NCBI GenBank assembly: GCA_963969595.1 | Contig: OZ018412.1 | Coordinates: 2,048,501-2,112,500, forward strand | From: Neckera pumila | Taxonomy: Eukaryota; Streptophyta; Bryopsida; Hypnales; Neckeraceae | DNA: 64,000 nt | Direction: 5' to 3' | In this document: positions 21,369-34,185 of the stretch, one piece after another | How positions within the stretch are numbered: position 1 is the first letter of the stretch | How the letters are laid out: every line of letters starts with the position of its first letter | The notes under the pieces: generated by a model | Told to the model about the DNA's origin: nothing | Database searches by the model: none | What the model saw: only the letters and a program-made list of their open reading frames with translations | Translations under genes and position numbers: made by a program

Positions 21369-22090
21369 CTTGTGTTTGCTGTATGTCGTTTTCGAAACTT
21401 TCTTTGCTGCAGCGCACCGCGTTAGAAGCCTGTCACAGGTGCGGCGCGAAACTTATTCCAATCGGGCAGTAAGTTACTCCCTCCTCAGACGATGCAACTT
21501 AAGCTTGCATGTGTAGATCTGATTTCTCTCTGCAGAGAGCTCGCTCAGTAGAGACAAGATCGGCAGAAAACGACTTACACCATAGCAAGATGAGACTAAA
21601 CTAGTCTAGTTCAAACCCATTAAACTTGTGACAGAAATACAGAATGCACAAGAAAATGATTTGCTCTCCCTCAGACTTTGACAGCGAAATCTGGACAATG
21701 CATGATATCAAGTGGTGTATCTCGAGGTAATAATCAGGATTATCTCCATGATGGACGTCGATTCAGTGATTTCCAAATCCCTGCTCAATTATCAAACTGT
21801 GAGAACTTCAAAGTATCTCCTCAACATTGTTTCAGGTGATCTCTGGATTTAGCGCCATGACTGGTGTAAACGCGTAGTTCTTGAGAAGCAATTGCCATTG
21901 AAATTCAAGCTCGTTATTTCGACGCGATGTTTCAATGTGATTTGGATTCTGGATGTTCGCAAGCCCGATCCTCTAGACACAGGCAGCTTTAGAACACGGG
22001 AAATACTTGGGAATGCTCGTGAAGTTGTGATGTCTATTACCACCCTGATGTGCAATCTGACTATCTTGGGGCCCATTCCAAGAGGGGTAC
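21369..22090 (-). other. 5' flank of B3-2 (duplicated promoter region)
   Basis: This DNA upstream of exon 1 is repeated upstream of B3-3 (39920-40560), B3-4 (43548-44215) and B3-6 (55196-55830). Shared words include AGAAGCCTGTCAC, CTGGACAATGCATG, AATAATCAGGATTATCTC and GTTTCAATGTGATTTGGATT. It should contain the promoter and 5' UTR. I cannot point to a convincing TATA box. The frames seen here are not conserved. Confidence 0.55.
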
Positions 22091-23386
22091 ATATTTTTCA
22101 AAGGTGTGCGTTTGTTTTGTGAGTCAAACCCAAGTGGAATTATAGTGTTCCAATCAAAATTGTAATTTCTGTGAATTTTCGAAATGTTCCCATGAAATTT
22201 CAAAACCGTCCATACATTAGTGTCATGAATGCCCTATTAACAACCCGAAACCGCCTCTTTATGTATCTATTAACACTTGAGTATTCACCAATCATGTATT
22301 GACATGTTATCCTTAAGGGCTAAAGCTGGAGCTGAGGTCTGTGGCACCAACTAAGGTAACTAACTTTAAATCGCACAGTTAAGCAAGTCAATATGATTCA
22401 ACATTGGTTTTCACTATTATAGTGAATTTTTTTTGTGGGGTCCCATTGGTAGTAGAAAGGAGATTCTAGATTCTCTTAGAATGCAATTTTTAGACACCAT
22501 GTGAATAAACTACAAGTTTTCAAAGTGCTGAGAATAGGTGTACCTAAAAGGATCATAGAGTCATATAAATAGTGAGATTACATTTTGGGCAAGAATATCC
22601 GTTATGCAATTTTAGGAATTATATGATTTTAGGTGTAGTTACCTTACAATAGTTTATAATAAGGAGACAAATTTCCTGACTCCTCTTTTTTATGGAGGCA
22701 TTTTACATGGTCTATATATATATTTTTTTAAATGGAAATAAATGAATAGTTGACTCATTCCTTTGTATGAATTGAATAAAGCATACTAAATTATGTGGTC
22801 AACTTTTGAATTATTCGCCATCAAACAACAACTACTACAAATTTACAAACCTGAGCCCTGATTAATGAGCAGTGAGTGAGTGATTCAGGACCAGCACTTG
22901 GTCAAAATGATTCAAGAATTGTGATATAATGGACTTTGGGTACGTTTGTAAGATTCAAACTCCAAATATATAGTTACTTTTTTGTCCATTTTCAATTTTT
23001 ATTTCAATTTTAGAATTTTCTTTATTCTTAGATTTTTTATTTTTTATTTGAAATTAATTTACTTTTTGATCATTGAACTTTTTACTTTTGAGATTCTTTT
23101 ACTTTTAGATTTACTACAAAGTAAAAGATAGGGGGACTATAAAATACACTTCTTGGACTTTCTATTGAATATTTCCAAACATCATACACATTGTATGCAT
23201 TATATAAGCATTTGGTTTTGGATTTACTATTGAGTATCAATAGATCAATTTAATAGATTTTGGAAAGATCATCCAAGCAAATTTATCAAGAATGGCACAA
23301 GAGTTGTGGGTTGCGCCACATCCAAGGTCAAATGAAAAAACTCCAAATGGATTTAACATTCATGATGTATATGATCAAGAAACGAT
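22091..23386. other. AT-rich stretch without recognised gene
   Basis: The sequence becomes AT-rich soon after 22100. I find no clear match to the other blocks, no element ends and no coding signal until the chromodomain fragment. The overlapping frames near 21850-22200 belong to the B3-2 5' flank or are chance. Confidence 0.45.
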
Positions 23387-23602
23387 GAATGGGAAGTGGA
23401 ACGTATATTGGATGCAAGACAATTTGTTAGTGACAAAGGTGCTTACAAATTGGAAGCTATATATCTTGTGCTATGGAAGGGATATCCACTTGAATACGCT
23501 TCATGGGAACCGGAAGAACACCTTACCAATTGCCAAGATAAAGTTAGGAAATTTTGGGAGGCACATGCATTCTATCAAAAAGAATTTTTTAGTCAAGATT
23601 AA
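23387..23602 (+). pseudogene. Chromodomain fragment, Ty3/gypsy chromovirus type
   Basis: In the frame of 23387-23602 the translation reads DEWEVERILDARQF, then LVLWKGYPLEYASWEPEEHL and a KFWE tail. This is the chromodomain pattern found at the C-terminus of integrase in chromovirus LTR retrotransposons: W-E-V-E-x-I-L-D, a Y/WKGYP strand and WEPEE. In-frame stops lie just upstream (TGA) and downstream (TAA at the end), and no integrase, RNase H or LTR is recognised nearby. It is therefore a relic, or less likely an exon of a chromodomain gene. The fragment is unusually well kept for this AT-rich setting. Confidence 0.75.
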
Positions 23603-24824
23603 TAATTCAAGAATGACAATTTTGTGATTTTATAGAAAATCTTTACATTGATCACTCAAATGTTGATGTAGGTTACAACATAAACTTATGTAAACATCAA
23701 ATCCTTTAGTTTGGTATTATACCATTACTTTGGTTCAGTTCAGGCCCCACAGTCTGAACCCAAAATCTGTGTACTTCCTATAGTGTATCTTGTAATAAGA
23801 TTTTTTTTAAAAGGTATGTGTAACAAATTTTGGGCACATGGAACACCCCCAATTCAACTATAAAACTGATGTTTATTTCGTTCATTCAAATCTTGTTATG
23901 GATCACAAATGTTGTGGTTTTTTTTAATGCAATGGTTTCCCATTTGTTCATGGCATTATTGCACTGCTTTTGTCAAGTTTTTTTTGGCAAATTTGGATTT
24001 TTGAATGGGTAAAATTAGGGACCAAATGTGGGGTAATGGAATTGGGCCAGTCTATCCCATGTAGATTTTCAAGTTGGATTTGCATTTGCCAGTTTTATTT
24101 TGTGTTTTTTGGTCTATCCCATGTGGAATTCCGAGTTGAATTTGCATTTGCATTTTTTTGTGTTTTTCTTGTGTTCATCTTCTTTAGTTGGACAGGTCAG
24201 TTGCCAATTTTGGCATTTAAGTTGGGGACTCCAGTTAGGTCAAAGAAGGGTCAGTTGGTGGCTTCCATTTGGACATTGAGTGGGCCAGTTGCGGAATCTG
24301 CGGGGGTTCCAAGTTGGTGGTTTACATGTGCAATTAGGAGGCCAATTTGGGTATGACATGCAACCACCGTTTGACTTCTATTTGGTTGGGTGTTCCAAGT
24401 GGTGAGGTACCCACTGCAGGAGAAGCAAATGTAGGCTTTTTTTTATTTATTTTTATTTTATTGTTATGGAGTTTGAGATGAACGTTAGAAATGGAGATGG
24501 AGAATTTGGGGAATACAAGAACATTGAAAAGTTATGAGCTGGTGAAAAAGGTGTTATGCATAATTAGGAAATTGTAAACCGGTGATGTATTCACCATTTT
24601 GATCAATAGAATGCAATTTTATGCACCTAATTGGTTTCTTTGTGTGTGTATGTGCGGAGTTGTATTGTGCGGAGTTCAGAAGATTGCAAACTGTAAATTC
24701 TAGTTGGAAATGCTTAGTAGTTCCCCAAAACGGAATAAGGTTATATTCTGAGTGGAATGTATGTGTCATGAGGATTATTGGTTGAGTTGGTTTATTTCAA
24801 GTTGTGAATACCAGTGGTTGTAGT
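23603..24824. other. Intergenic DNA, partly shared with 40600-41130 and 55910-56080
   Basis: The part at about 24200-24430 (GGGTCAGTTGGTGGC, GGGTTCCAAGTTGGTGG, GTGGTGAGGTACCCACTGCA) recurs near 40670-40780, 41070-41130 and 55965-56050, that is, just outside the B3 5' flanks. An open frame at 23970-24356 is made of this repeated DNA and is not conserved as protein. The rest holds nothing recognised. Confidence 0.5.
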
Positions 24825-25557
24825 GGGTGATTGCAAGAAACATCTGCCAATTTTGTTGCGTTTTACAGTACTCATGCTTTTTTTTTTGGAATATTTTAAA
24901 ATAAGATTTAAAATAAATAAATCAAAATATGATTTTTTAAATATGGCTAATATACATCTATAAGATGAAGGTAACCATTGAAGGAAAATCATGATAAAAT
25001 TTTCTAAGTAGGAGAACCAAAAACTTGTCAAATCTCTAGTAAATATATACTTTGATGTCTTAATTAGTAGAAAGTAGGAAAAATAAATAAATAAATAAAT
25101 AAAAATTAGCCACTTGTAAGAACTTTTGGAGATGGTCATTCATCATAAAGACCACCAAATAATTTTTTACATGTTCAAAATGCAAGTAGAAAGAGGCTCT
25201 TTTCATAGACTTCTATACAACATGTAATTAATTATTTTTAAAAATTCTTTGAAGAATAGCTAAAAATATACTGGAGGACCTAACCTTCCAAATTTCAGCT
25301 CAAAATTCGGTTTTTGGGTACTACTTTGTTCAAAAGAAACCAAAATGGGTAAATGTGACATAATATGAGGGGCTATTTTTGGATAGAAAAACATATTAAA
25401 GCATTCCAAAAGATGAAACAAGGCATATAATAGTCATGAGTACATTGCTATGAATTTTGAATCATTTGAAGATTGAATGCAAAAGTTATGGCCAAAAAAA
25501 AATCAACACGTAGGGTGTGACGTTGTAGAACAAGACAAGTGTTTCTTGCAATCACCC
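24825..25557. mobile_element. Non-autonomous element with GGGTGATTGCAAG inverted ends
   Basis: The left end GGGTGATTGCAAGAAAC and the right end GTTTCTTGCAATCACCC are exact inverted copies over about 17 bases, 733 bp apart. Flanks read TAGT on both sides, but the length of the target duplication is not settled. Related interiors and ends occur at about 32252-32958, 50371-51098, 49129-49800 and 51497-52093. No open frame for a transposase is present. The superfamily is not recognised. Confidence 0.78.
25081..25102. repeat. (AAAT)n microsatellite
   Basis: Five to six AAAT units lie inside the element at 24825-25557. Confidence 0.8.
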
Positions 25558-28400
25558 TAGTGATGATTGTTGTTATTTTTCAAGTCGGGATATTATATCT
25601 AAGCTAGGTTTATTTTATATGATCTTACCAAGTTGAAGGTTGAAAAAATGTGGTTGTTTTGTATGTAAAATGTGAGTGCTTCATGCCAGTAAAATCGCAA
25701 ATCTTGGATGTATGCTTTGTGGATTGGTTGGAAAGTAGGATGTATTATCCATTTATAACGATCCAAGCTGTGATATATAAAGTCTAAATGTTGTCTTTTA
25801 GTCAGCTCTCAATTGATTCTGGATGAGAGTGTGTGACAAGTACCAAATACTAAGATACTTTCAAGTGTGTGCAAAGTTATAATTTAGAGATTAATGTAAA
25901 AAAGGTTTATTTGAATAATGAGTGGTGTTGAGGTAAAGAAAATCAATTTCAAGTTGGTTTGTAAAAGATGTCAATTTTGTTGAAATTGTAATTATGTGAA
26001 GTTGAACTGAACTACTAGGGATGTTAAAATTGATTAGGTTAGGAAAGTTTTAAGCACTTCTATGACAAAAGTTAAGTCAAATTGCAATATAGATAAGATC
26101 AAATTGAATGAACAATAGGCAATAGAAAGACAAAGCTATTGAATGAAAGTATAAAGGGATGTTTTCAAGTGGGTTATAACATTCCTATTGGAGAAAGTAA
26201 AAAATAAAAGTTGTAAGAGAAAAAGGGAAAGAAAAATTATTGGAAGAATTCTACACCCTTGTGGCCCTTAAGAGTTAAGAGTGACAAATTTTGTAATTAG
26301 CCTATTGTATGAGAAAAATTAGCATTCTTTTAGTTGGATGAATATACTTTGTTTGTGGTTGCAATGCTCTAATTGGTTAGTTTATTAGCAATCCTATTTA
26401 CATTGTCTCTTTGAGCAAACTTCAGATTAAGTCTTATTTTTTCTAATTAGATCATTTAATTTTTTCTACACTTGTCAATGTTTTGTGCCTTCAATTAAGA
26501 ATTGATAATTGAGCGGAAGTTTGTTTAGTCAATGAAGAATCCCTTTAATCTAGAAAAAGATGGACCAATGATTACTTTTCAAAATATCAAAGTTGAACCC
26601 TTTGTATGCTCTTACTGTGCAAATATATATGAATGAAATTTTTTGTATTAATTTTTGAAAGATGTAATTACATATCTTCTATATCAAGTTATAAAGTTTT
26701 CAAATTCTTTTGTAAAAATTTGAAGTTACTATAAATTTTTGAATAGTAAGTGAAAAAAAGTCATATCATATACAAAGCATGCTTTAAAATTTTTTGAAAA
26801 TTTCTCCGCATGCAAATATTATAGTATAGAGCATCATGGTGTAAAACATTTATTGTATCATTCTAAAAGCAGAAAATCAACATTCTATGGCTATAGACCC
26901 AAAGTTCAAATTGCAATAAAACATTGAATTTTAAGAATTTAAATTTTTTAAATTGGTGTAGAAACTAGACTTGATAAGCTTTGCTTTACAAACTGGTCTC
27001 AAATTCCAAAAAAATCAAGTTTATGGCTACATTCAAATAAAGAGAAAGGAGCAAAAATTGTCAGAATCTACATACCGTTCAAACTTCAGTGATATGTGGA
27101 TTTTCTTACCTTTTTCTCATGTAGAAGAATCAGAATATATTACAAGGAATACAAGAATTTCAAACACACCTTTTCACTGAAATTGGATTCAAACACCTCC
27201 TTGCAAAGATTGGATGAATTTATTTATTACTTTTATCCATGAAGCCTCCTTAAAGTCTCTAAAGAACATAGAATGTCCTCTCAAATGTTTCAAAATTAAC
27301 CTTGGAACACCAAGTTGGTCACTGTGGAAATAATCCTTTTTATGTACCATGTGAATCATTTGCTTAAAAAATCCAAGAGCACTTATTGGAGGTCAAACTA
27401 CTATGCAAGAACTCCCTTCTTTATACAAAATTTCAATGATAAACACTTGCACTTTTTGTCTTACATAGAACGATTCTCTAGCTAGTTCCATCAGACACTT
27501 TTAGGCGACCGCATCATTGTTGAGTCTTGATGAAATCTGGAAGTGAAGAAATTATTGAGTCTTATTTTTAAGGGCTAAAACAAGGTGAGCAAAATTTATC
27601 TTTTTTCATTCTTCAGAGGGCCATGATTATGCTATGCAGGTCGTTCCATTTGTCAAATTCTAACACTGTCCCCAACTTCTCATTGTAGATTGCAGGTTTG
27701 GACTGTGGTTAACTTACAGGGCCCTTGAAAAAACATTAGCCCCTATTGTAATGATCCAAAGGCGGGGGGTGTACTTTCAAAATGGGCCAAAATTTTCAAG
27801 AATTTGAGCAATTTGTATGCTCATTTTTTCTTGAGATTAGATAGAATGTAACCATAGGGTCTTGTAGTTCACATTGAGAATAGGCACCTCAAAAAATTTC
27901 AAATTATTTGACAATAGAATTTACTGTAGATATTTTTAAGTATGAAGTTTTATTTGGATCAATGGAAAAATAGGACAAAGCACTTTGAAGGAGCATATTT
28001 TAGTGAGAATACTTTGAAATGATGATCTTTTGTGAAAGATAAGAGAGTTGAAAATGCTCATTTGAAATTTCACAACATTTTATTCATTTGGCAATTTTTT
28101 ATGGAGCTTGCAATACATAGTGCTCACTAAAACAAGAGTAGTATTTGTAAGAAAAATAAGAATGGGCATATTTGTCTTTTCCTTGAGCTCCTTGGATTTG
28201 TGTTTTTTGATTTGGGCAACAATCGCATTGGTTGGGTGACTTTTCAATAGATGCCTATATTGAACCCAAATATATAGGTTGTAGACTACATTACACCACT
28301 CAACTTGAAGAAAAAATTCACAAGGTGGAGTTTAACTTGGAATTTGATGAAACTAACGCCATTGGATTTATAATGTATATATTTTATGAAAATAGATTTG
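25558..28400. repeat. Intergenic block B, copy after B3-2
   Basis: It matches 56060-58700 over most of its length, in the same order: GAGTGTGTGACAAGTACCAAA (25828) with GAGTGTGTGACGCGTGCCAAA (56092), GAAGAATTCTACACCCTTGT (26244 and 56511), CTCTTACTGTGCAAATATAT and the run near 27960-28130. The site near 26262 (GTGGCCCTTAAGAG) is the empty site of the MITE at 56538. The frame at 28232-28426 is a piece of this repeat and is interrupted in the copy at 58550. Confidence 0.7.
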
Positions 28401-29830
28401 ATTTTAAAAAAAACTCAAAATTTTAGAATGAGCAGCTCAAAAAAAGAGGGGCAGCGACAAGAAAATGGTCATTTGGGTCGTTAGAGATTAAGTTACCATT
28501 GGATTAGGCAAACTTGAAATGCGCACATATCCCTAAGCATGCACTAAGCTTACACTCTTTTAAATACTGGTCTAAAAAAGCTTGTCAATGAAATTGTACA
28601 TGTCTAATTGGAGAAGATATACATTTTGATTCAATTTGCCTATAAAATGGAAAAGGTCGTTATTGCTTCTTTTGAGCTCATTGGCTCATTGTCATTGTGT
28701 CATTGTCATTCTGATAAAATTATTGCTTTTCTTCCAATTCACACATGAAAAACAAAAAAGGTACACAAATCATTCTCCCATTGGTTCTTAAGCCTTTTAA
28801 AAAACCTCTAAAAGGAGAACACATGTAATTTTTCTATTAGTTGTAATTTTTTGCATCCAAAAATTTGAGCACTTTGTGATGAACTTTATTTGAGCACTTT
28901 TGTATTCTTATAGAATATGTGGAACCCACAATGGATATGGAATATATCCATATTAATTCCTTTGAATATGAAATCGTAACCGTATTCTATAACCATATTC
29001 ATATTCTATAGTTTGTATTATATATTTTGTACTTTGTATCCATACTAAGTATTTCAAAAGTTGTAGCCATACTTGTATCCGTATTCTATAATCATATCTA
29101 TATTTGTACTTGATATCCATATTTGGATAGCTAAAGTCGTCTGTTTGACGAACATCAACAAATTTGGTTTCTTCAGAAGATCGACGTCGTTAGAGAAAGG
29201 GGGGGGGGTCCTAAAACGAGATCAATGGCTCTGGATTTTTACAAAGGGGGGGGGAATTGAAACAAATACATATGTATGCTTCTTTTTGCCTCATTCTGGC
29301 TTCCCATGCACCCATGTGGGAGTTAAGTTGCACCAAACTCTGGAAGAAGAATCTTAGGTGTTATCTATTGTGACAAGGAGCAATGAAAACATTCTTTAGA
29401 ATATGGGCATCATTCAAATTTCTCTTGATCTTTGTGTGTGCATGTTCAAGACAATATGTACTTAAAAAAAAAATTAAAGGTTAATTCCGGTGTGAATGAA
29501 GTGTCTGTTGAGAATGGCTTAATTATCTAAGTCTCATGTAGATGAGGAAATCCATCCTTGATGCATTTGCTAGAAGGTAGACCTTATAAAGAACTGGCAT
29601 GTTCCTTCCTCTGAGAAATTCTTAGATTTCTATGTAACAATTGGGTAATTTGGCCTCCAACCATAGTTGGATGGACTATAGTGGTAAGCCTTTTGCAAAA
29701 CATCTATGTTTGAATTCATAACCGCCTCATCAAATCAATAGGTACATGAATACCAATGATGAATAAATTATTTATTTGTACTAGCTTGTATCTGTGTGAG
29801 ACACCCGGAGAATTCACTATCTTTTTTTTT
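28401..29830. repeat. Decayed copy of the 1020-1387 segment with TATCCATA-rich insert
   Basis: It matches 58700-60120. The interval 28930-29110 is a low-complexity tract of ATTCTATA, TATCCATA and CATATTCATA words, also present at 59215-59440. At 29280-29360 the CACCAAACTCTGGAAGAAGA segment of the 1020-1387 family is recognisable. Runs of eight or nine G near 29200 and 29247 are unusual in this AT-rich DNA. No gene is present. Confidence 0.6.
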
Positions 29831-30504
29831 AGAAAACTACATGAGTTAAAAGATAGTGTTCATTTAATTTAGAGGAGGGAAATTATATAGAATATGTAGG
29901 GCTACTATAGGATCCATGAAGTGCTACGTAGTCTAATATATATAAATTAGGTTGCATAAGAACATCATGTAGTAGGAATTTTTATTAATGAATTAGCCTT
30001 AATAGATAGGATTGTGCAAATTTTTCATAATATGGCAAGTATAGTCAGATACTATGGATGATAAAATGAATAGAGTCAAGAATATTTTTCAAAATACGGG
30101 GAATATAGATGTAGAGAGATAGTATCACAAGACAAAATCTACAAACAATTTGATGTATTTTTGTAAACTCTAACACAATTGTATTTAAAATAACAGAGTT
30201 TTAGCATTATGGTTACATATCTATAAGCCTACATTATGTCCAACACAATTGTGTTAAATTTTACAAAAACACATTAGCTAGATTAACGCAAATTTCTTTT
30301 AGTGTATGGATGATAAAATGAACATAGTCAAGAAAATCTATGATGAAGGATGGTTGACTGATATTGTGCTACAATATTAGTCGTGTATAGATCAATAAAA
30401 TTAAGTGTAAATGTAAAACATTGACTACAACTGATAGTGATTATCACATTGCACAAATATGGAGGTTTACTTTAGTGGGTTCAATAAACTAAAGATTGTA
30501 CAAC
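29831..30504. other. AT-rich stretch without recognised content
   Basis: No clear paralog in the window, no element ends and no coding signal were found. It separates block B from the TTAA element at 30509. Confidence 0.4.
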
Positions 30505-30508
30505 TTAA

Positions 30509-31447
30509 CCCCTAAATGTTCTTGACTATATTTTCACCAAATCCACTCCAAAACTGCCATTTTTAATACAAGTACAACATTTTAGAAAAAAAAACATTTT
30601 TGAATACATGTAACCATAAGATCTTGTAGTACACTAGTTTGAGAAGATGTGGAAAAAATTTCAGAATTTTCCACCATGTGGATTGCAAGATATTAACATT
30701 TGAATTGAAAAAAAAATCCTTTTTTTGTCTTTGCAAAAATCCGGACAGCTGCCCTTTACAAGGTCACATTTGTATGAAAAAATGTCCAAGATGGTGGTTA
30801 CTCTTTGGATTCATTCTTCAAGGCAAGTTGTCTAAATGCTTGAAAATTTTCAGATCATTTGGAATTGTACAACGTTTAGGAAAAAATTAGTAAGTAGGAA
30901 GAGGTAGAGAATGATTCAAAATACTAAATTGTCAAGAATTTCATTATGGAATTGAAAAATGCCAATTCCAACGGTTGTAATGTTGTAATAAACAATATAC
31001 ATCTAATGGTTTTTGTTTCTTTCAAAAATATTGAAAATTGAGTTAGATAAAGGACTTCAGATTTTATTTTTGAGTAGAGATTCCATAACTATCCTCAAAC
31101 TAAAACTCCTCATAAGTTTTGACTCGTTCATCCAAATGGAATGATTCAAAGCTTTTTAAGTATATATAAATCTATAAAATTAATTTCAAATTTTAATTTT
31201 TCAAAAAAGTTTTTTTTAAAGAATTTTTTTGAGCTGCCCTAGCTACCCGCCAAGGATTGAAAATTACATATCATGCAATAACTTTTTACCCATGTAATCA
31301 AAGGTTATGAAAGTTATTGGGCCTTAAAGCTACTCTTCAGGCACATACTGTGTGAAAATTTCAAAGAAATAAAATTAAAATTTCCATTCATAGTGAGCTG
31401 CCTAAAATTGCTATGTTGTCAAAAAATGGTGTTTGGTCCTTTAGGGA
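30509..31447. mobile_element. TTAA-flanked non-autonomous DNA transposon (939 bp)
   Basis: It is bounded by TTAA at 30505-30508 and 31448-31451, with ends CCCCTAAATGTTC and GGTCCTTTAGGGA. The length is close to the other members but the interior is a different variant (GAGCTGCCCTAGCTACCCGC, CATGCAATAACTTTTTACCC). An open frame at 30639-30890 inside it is not matched by any other member, so it is not taken as a gene. Confidence 0.75.
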
Positions 31448-31451
31448 TTAA

Positions 31452-33313
31452 ATATTTATAGTTTATAGATCGAGTTTATAGTCCATTTAACTTCAATATT
31501 TGAAGCCTTATGCACTAAAAACACTCATATTGAATGGAATAATTATGGGATTGTCTAAATGGAATTCTCAAATGTTCAATGATGTACTTGTTATTAAAAC
31601 CGCCACTTGGTTTTAATGGCACTTGAATTGAATTGATTGTTGTTGGTTTTATAGAGTATCCCATGTATATGTGTGTAGTAGAGGAAAGGAAAAATTTGTG
31701 AAGAAGCATAGAGTGGGGAAAATATTGGACACTTAAATTTTATATGTAAGATAGATTCACTTACTTAGCCCCACATCAAATTCCCTCTTAACTCAAGTGT
31801 ATACCTAATATTACAAGGAATGATCTCTCCAAAGCAAGACACAAGCACGTAGGAATCTAATATTTGTTTTGCCATGCACAAGTTAAAAAATGATTATGTA
31901 ATTGAAAGGTTTATCTTGTTATAGAAATTCTCTTTTGAATAGGTTATAAAGTATTTTAATGGTTAGTAATTCTTCATATATAAGTTAAAAAGTACCCTTC
32001 TCGTCAAAGGCTCTTCTATGCATCTATTAAAAATACTCCATAATAAATAAAAAATTCCAATGCATTGGATTAAAGTTTTTTTTATTTATTAAAGTTTATC
32101 TCATGCTAGATGAAACACTCTTTTAGAAATATATGTAAATTGAAAATAGAATAAGTAATTAATTAGATATAAAAATGAACCTAGAAATAAAAATTAAACA
32201 AAGGAAAAATAGGAGAACAAAAAAAATTAAAATTGCTAGCTAAAAGAAATTGATTGATTGCACAAAATACCAATATTATTTGTTTGTGCTTTGCACTTGT
32301 ACTTATGATTTTTTTTGGAGTACTTTAAAATTAGAGAAGTAATTTTTAAATAATTTAAAAAATATGGCTGATGTATACATGAAGGTACCAAAGAAAAAGC
32401 CTAGGAAAATTTTTGAACTAGAAAAGTGCCAAAAGTCAAGATAATGGATACTTTGATGTTTAAATTAATTAAAATAGGAAAAAATTTTTAATAAAAAAAG
32501 TAAAAGTTGACTATTTTTAACAACTCTATGAAAATGGTCATTCACCAAAGGAACAATTAAAAATATGTTTTATATTTTTCAAAATGCAAGTTGAATGAAG
32601 CTCACTTTGGAGACTTCTACACCACATAAAATTAGGGATTTAGAATTGCTTTGGACTATAGCTATAAATCTATTAGAAGATCATCTCTTCAAAGTTTCAG
32701 CTCCAAATTTGTTTTTTTGGATACTAAATAGTACAAAATCCCCCAAAATTGGCAAGTGTGATATAATATTAGAGGCTGTTATTAAATAATAACACTTTTT
32801 AAAAAATTCCAAAAAATGAGGCAAGGTGTGTAATAGTCATAAATACCTTGTTTTTGAATTTTGAGTTATTTAAAGTCAATTTGCACAAGTTATAGCCAAA
32901 AACTTATTTAGCTTGCAATGTGTGACAAAAAATAGTACAAGTGTTTGTGCAATCACCCAACTATTTATGCTCAACAATGAATTTATTCATGCTCAATAAT
33001 GGATTGAAACCTTCACAATTTAGGTGTCAATTTGTTAATCTACCATTGACATCTAATGATAACCAAAGGATGACATCAAATTTGATAGTGATATTATATT
33101 TAATGCAATCTAAAACTAGCAAGCAAGCAATTTTGTTTTTTTAAATAACTTAGTAGTAGTTTAATCCCTAAAGGATGTTGAAAACATTTGCCTTCATTGT
33201 ATATAATTTATACTCTAGGATGCAAAGATGTATTTGACTTTGCAATGGACATTCCATGAAAATGTAGTAAGTCTTTTATAAGGCATAGGATCTAAAATTA
33301 CCAAACACTAGGT
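31452..33313. repeat. Block A, copy II (left part)
   Basis: From about 31850 it matches 13640-14270 and 60190-60870, including CTCTTCTATGCATCTATTAA (32009) and GATATTATATTTAATGCAAT (33085). The portion 31452-31850 has no recognised content. The inserted element at 32252-32958 interrupts this copy only. Confidence 0.6.
32252..32958. mobile_element. Inserted element of the GCAATCACCC family
   Basis: This ~700-bp segment begins near TGATTGCACAAAATACC and ends GTGTTTGTGCAATCACCC, resembling the ends at 24825-25557, and its interior (GGCAAGGTGTGTAATAGTCAT) matches that element. The paralogous sites at about 14085 and 60613 run straight from AGAAATT or AGAAACT into ATTTGTGTTC or ACTTATGCTC without it. 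The exact borders are uncertain by a few bases. Confidence 0.65.
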
Positions 33314-33317
33314 TTAA

Positions 33318-34181
33318 CCCCTAAAGGACCATTGTCCGTTTGAGGGACAAATGGGATTTTGGGCAGGTACCTACGGGCTGAATTCTTTTTGTGATTTTCT
33401 GAAACTTTTTTTGAAGATAGAAAAATTGATAAGCTTCGTAGAAGTATAATTTTTTTTCAATCGGTGCCTAGGAACAAAAGTTATGCCCAAATAAGCTCAA
33501 AACAAGGGAGAGGGGGTAGCAAATTTTTTTTGTTTCTTCCTTATAGATTATATTTTTGCCTATTTGGAAAGCTTTGATTCATTTCATTTGGATCTTTTAT
33601 GAGAAAGTTATGGACAATCTTGTTTTTTGGGTAATTAGAGCATCTTCTTGAAAAAAATAATTTGTAGGATTCATTTTGGAATGCAATTTTTGCAATTTAA
33701 AAAAAAAAAAATTCTACATGGTTTAGTTTTCTTGCTAGAACAATCTCGCCATTGGAATTAATGCATTTTAATTCCATCTAAAAGATATTTAGATTTTAGA
33801 TTTTCCTTCTATCTTGTACTATTGTCTATTTAATAATTTTTTTAAGAATGAAAATTAAGTTTTTTTGAATTTCTTTTTTTCCCTAGACTCTCAACTCAAT
33901 TCTCCACTATAAAGATTTAAAGCTCAATACTCCGTAGTGCAAAAAATTTAAGTTAAAAATGTTCAAAGTCAAAAAATCTAGTCCCGCAATGTACTGAAAA
34001 TCTTGTTTTTTTCACTTTAAACGCAGATATCTTGCAATCTGTGCTGTCATATTAGTTAGGTGTAAGATCTTATTGTTGGATGTGCAAAAAAAAGACAATT
34101 TTCAGATTTTTTTACTCTTTGCTCTAGAAATGGCAGTTTTGAGAGTTTTTGGGTAGAAAAATGGTCTCGGTCCTTTAGGGG
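33318..34181. mobile_element. TTAA-flanked non-autonomous DNA transposon (864 bp), best-preserved member
   Basis: It is bounded by TTAA at 33314-33317 and 34182-34185, with exact inverted ends CCCCTAAAGGACC and GGTCCTTTAGGGG. The first ~160 bases match the truncated element at 1-154 (on its minus strand) almost base for base. The paralogous block at about 15050 lacks it. It has no coding capacity. Such TTAA targets with CCC..GGG ends are the known hallmark of piggyBac-type elements; assignment rests on structure alone. Confidence 0.88.
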
Positions 34182-34185
34182 TTAA

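Noticed and set aside
23970..24356. Plus-strand hydrophobic open frame of 128 codons
   Set aside because: It is made of repeated TTTGCATTTGC and TTCCAAGTTGG-like sequence shared with 40700 and 56000, where the frame is broken.
28232..28426. Open frame of 64 codons in block B
   Set aside because: The paralog at about 58550 is interrupted, and the translation is not recognised.
30639..30890. Open frame inside the TTAA element, Cys-containing
   Set aside because: It is not present in other members of the element family and has no known domain; it does not resemble a transposase.
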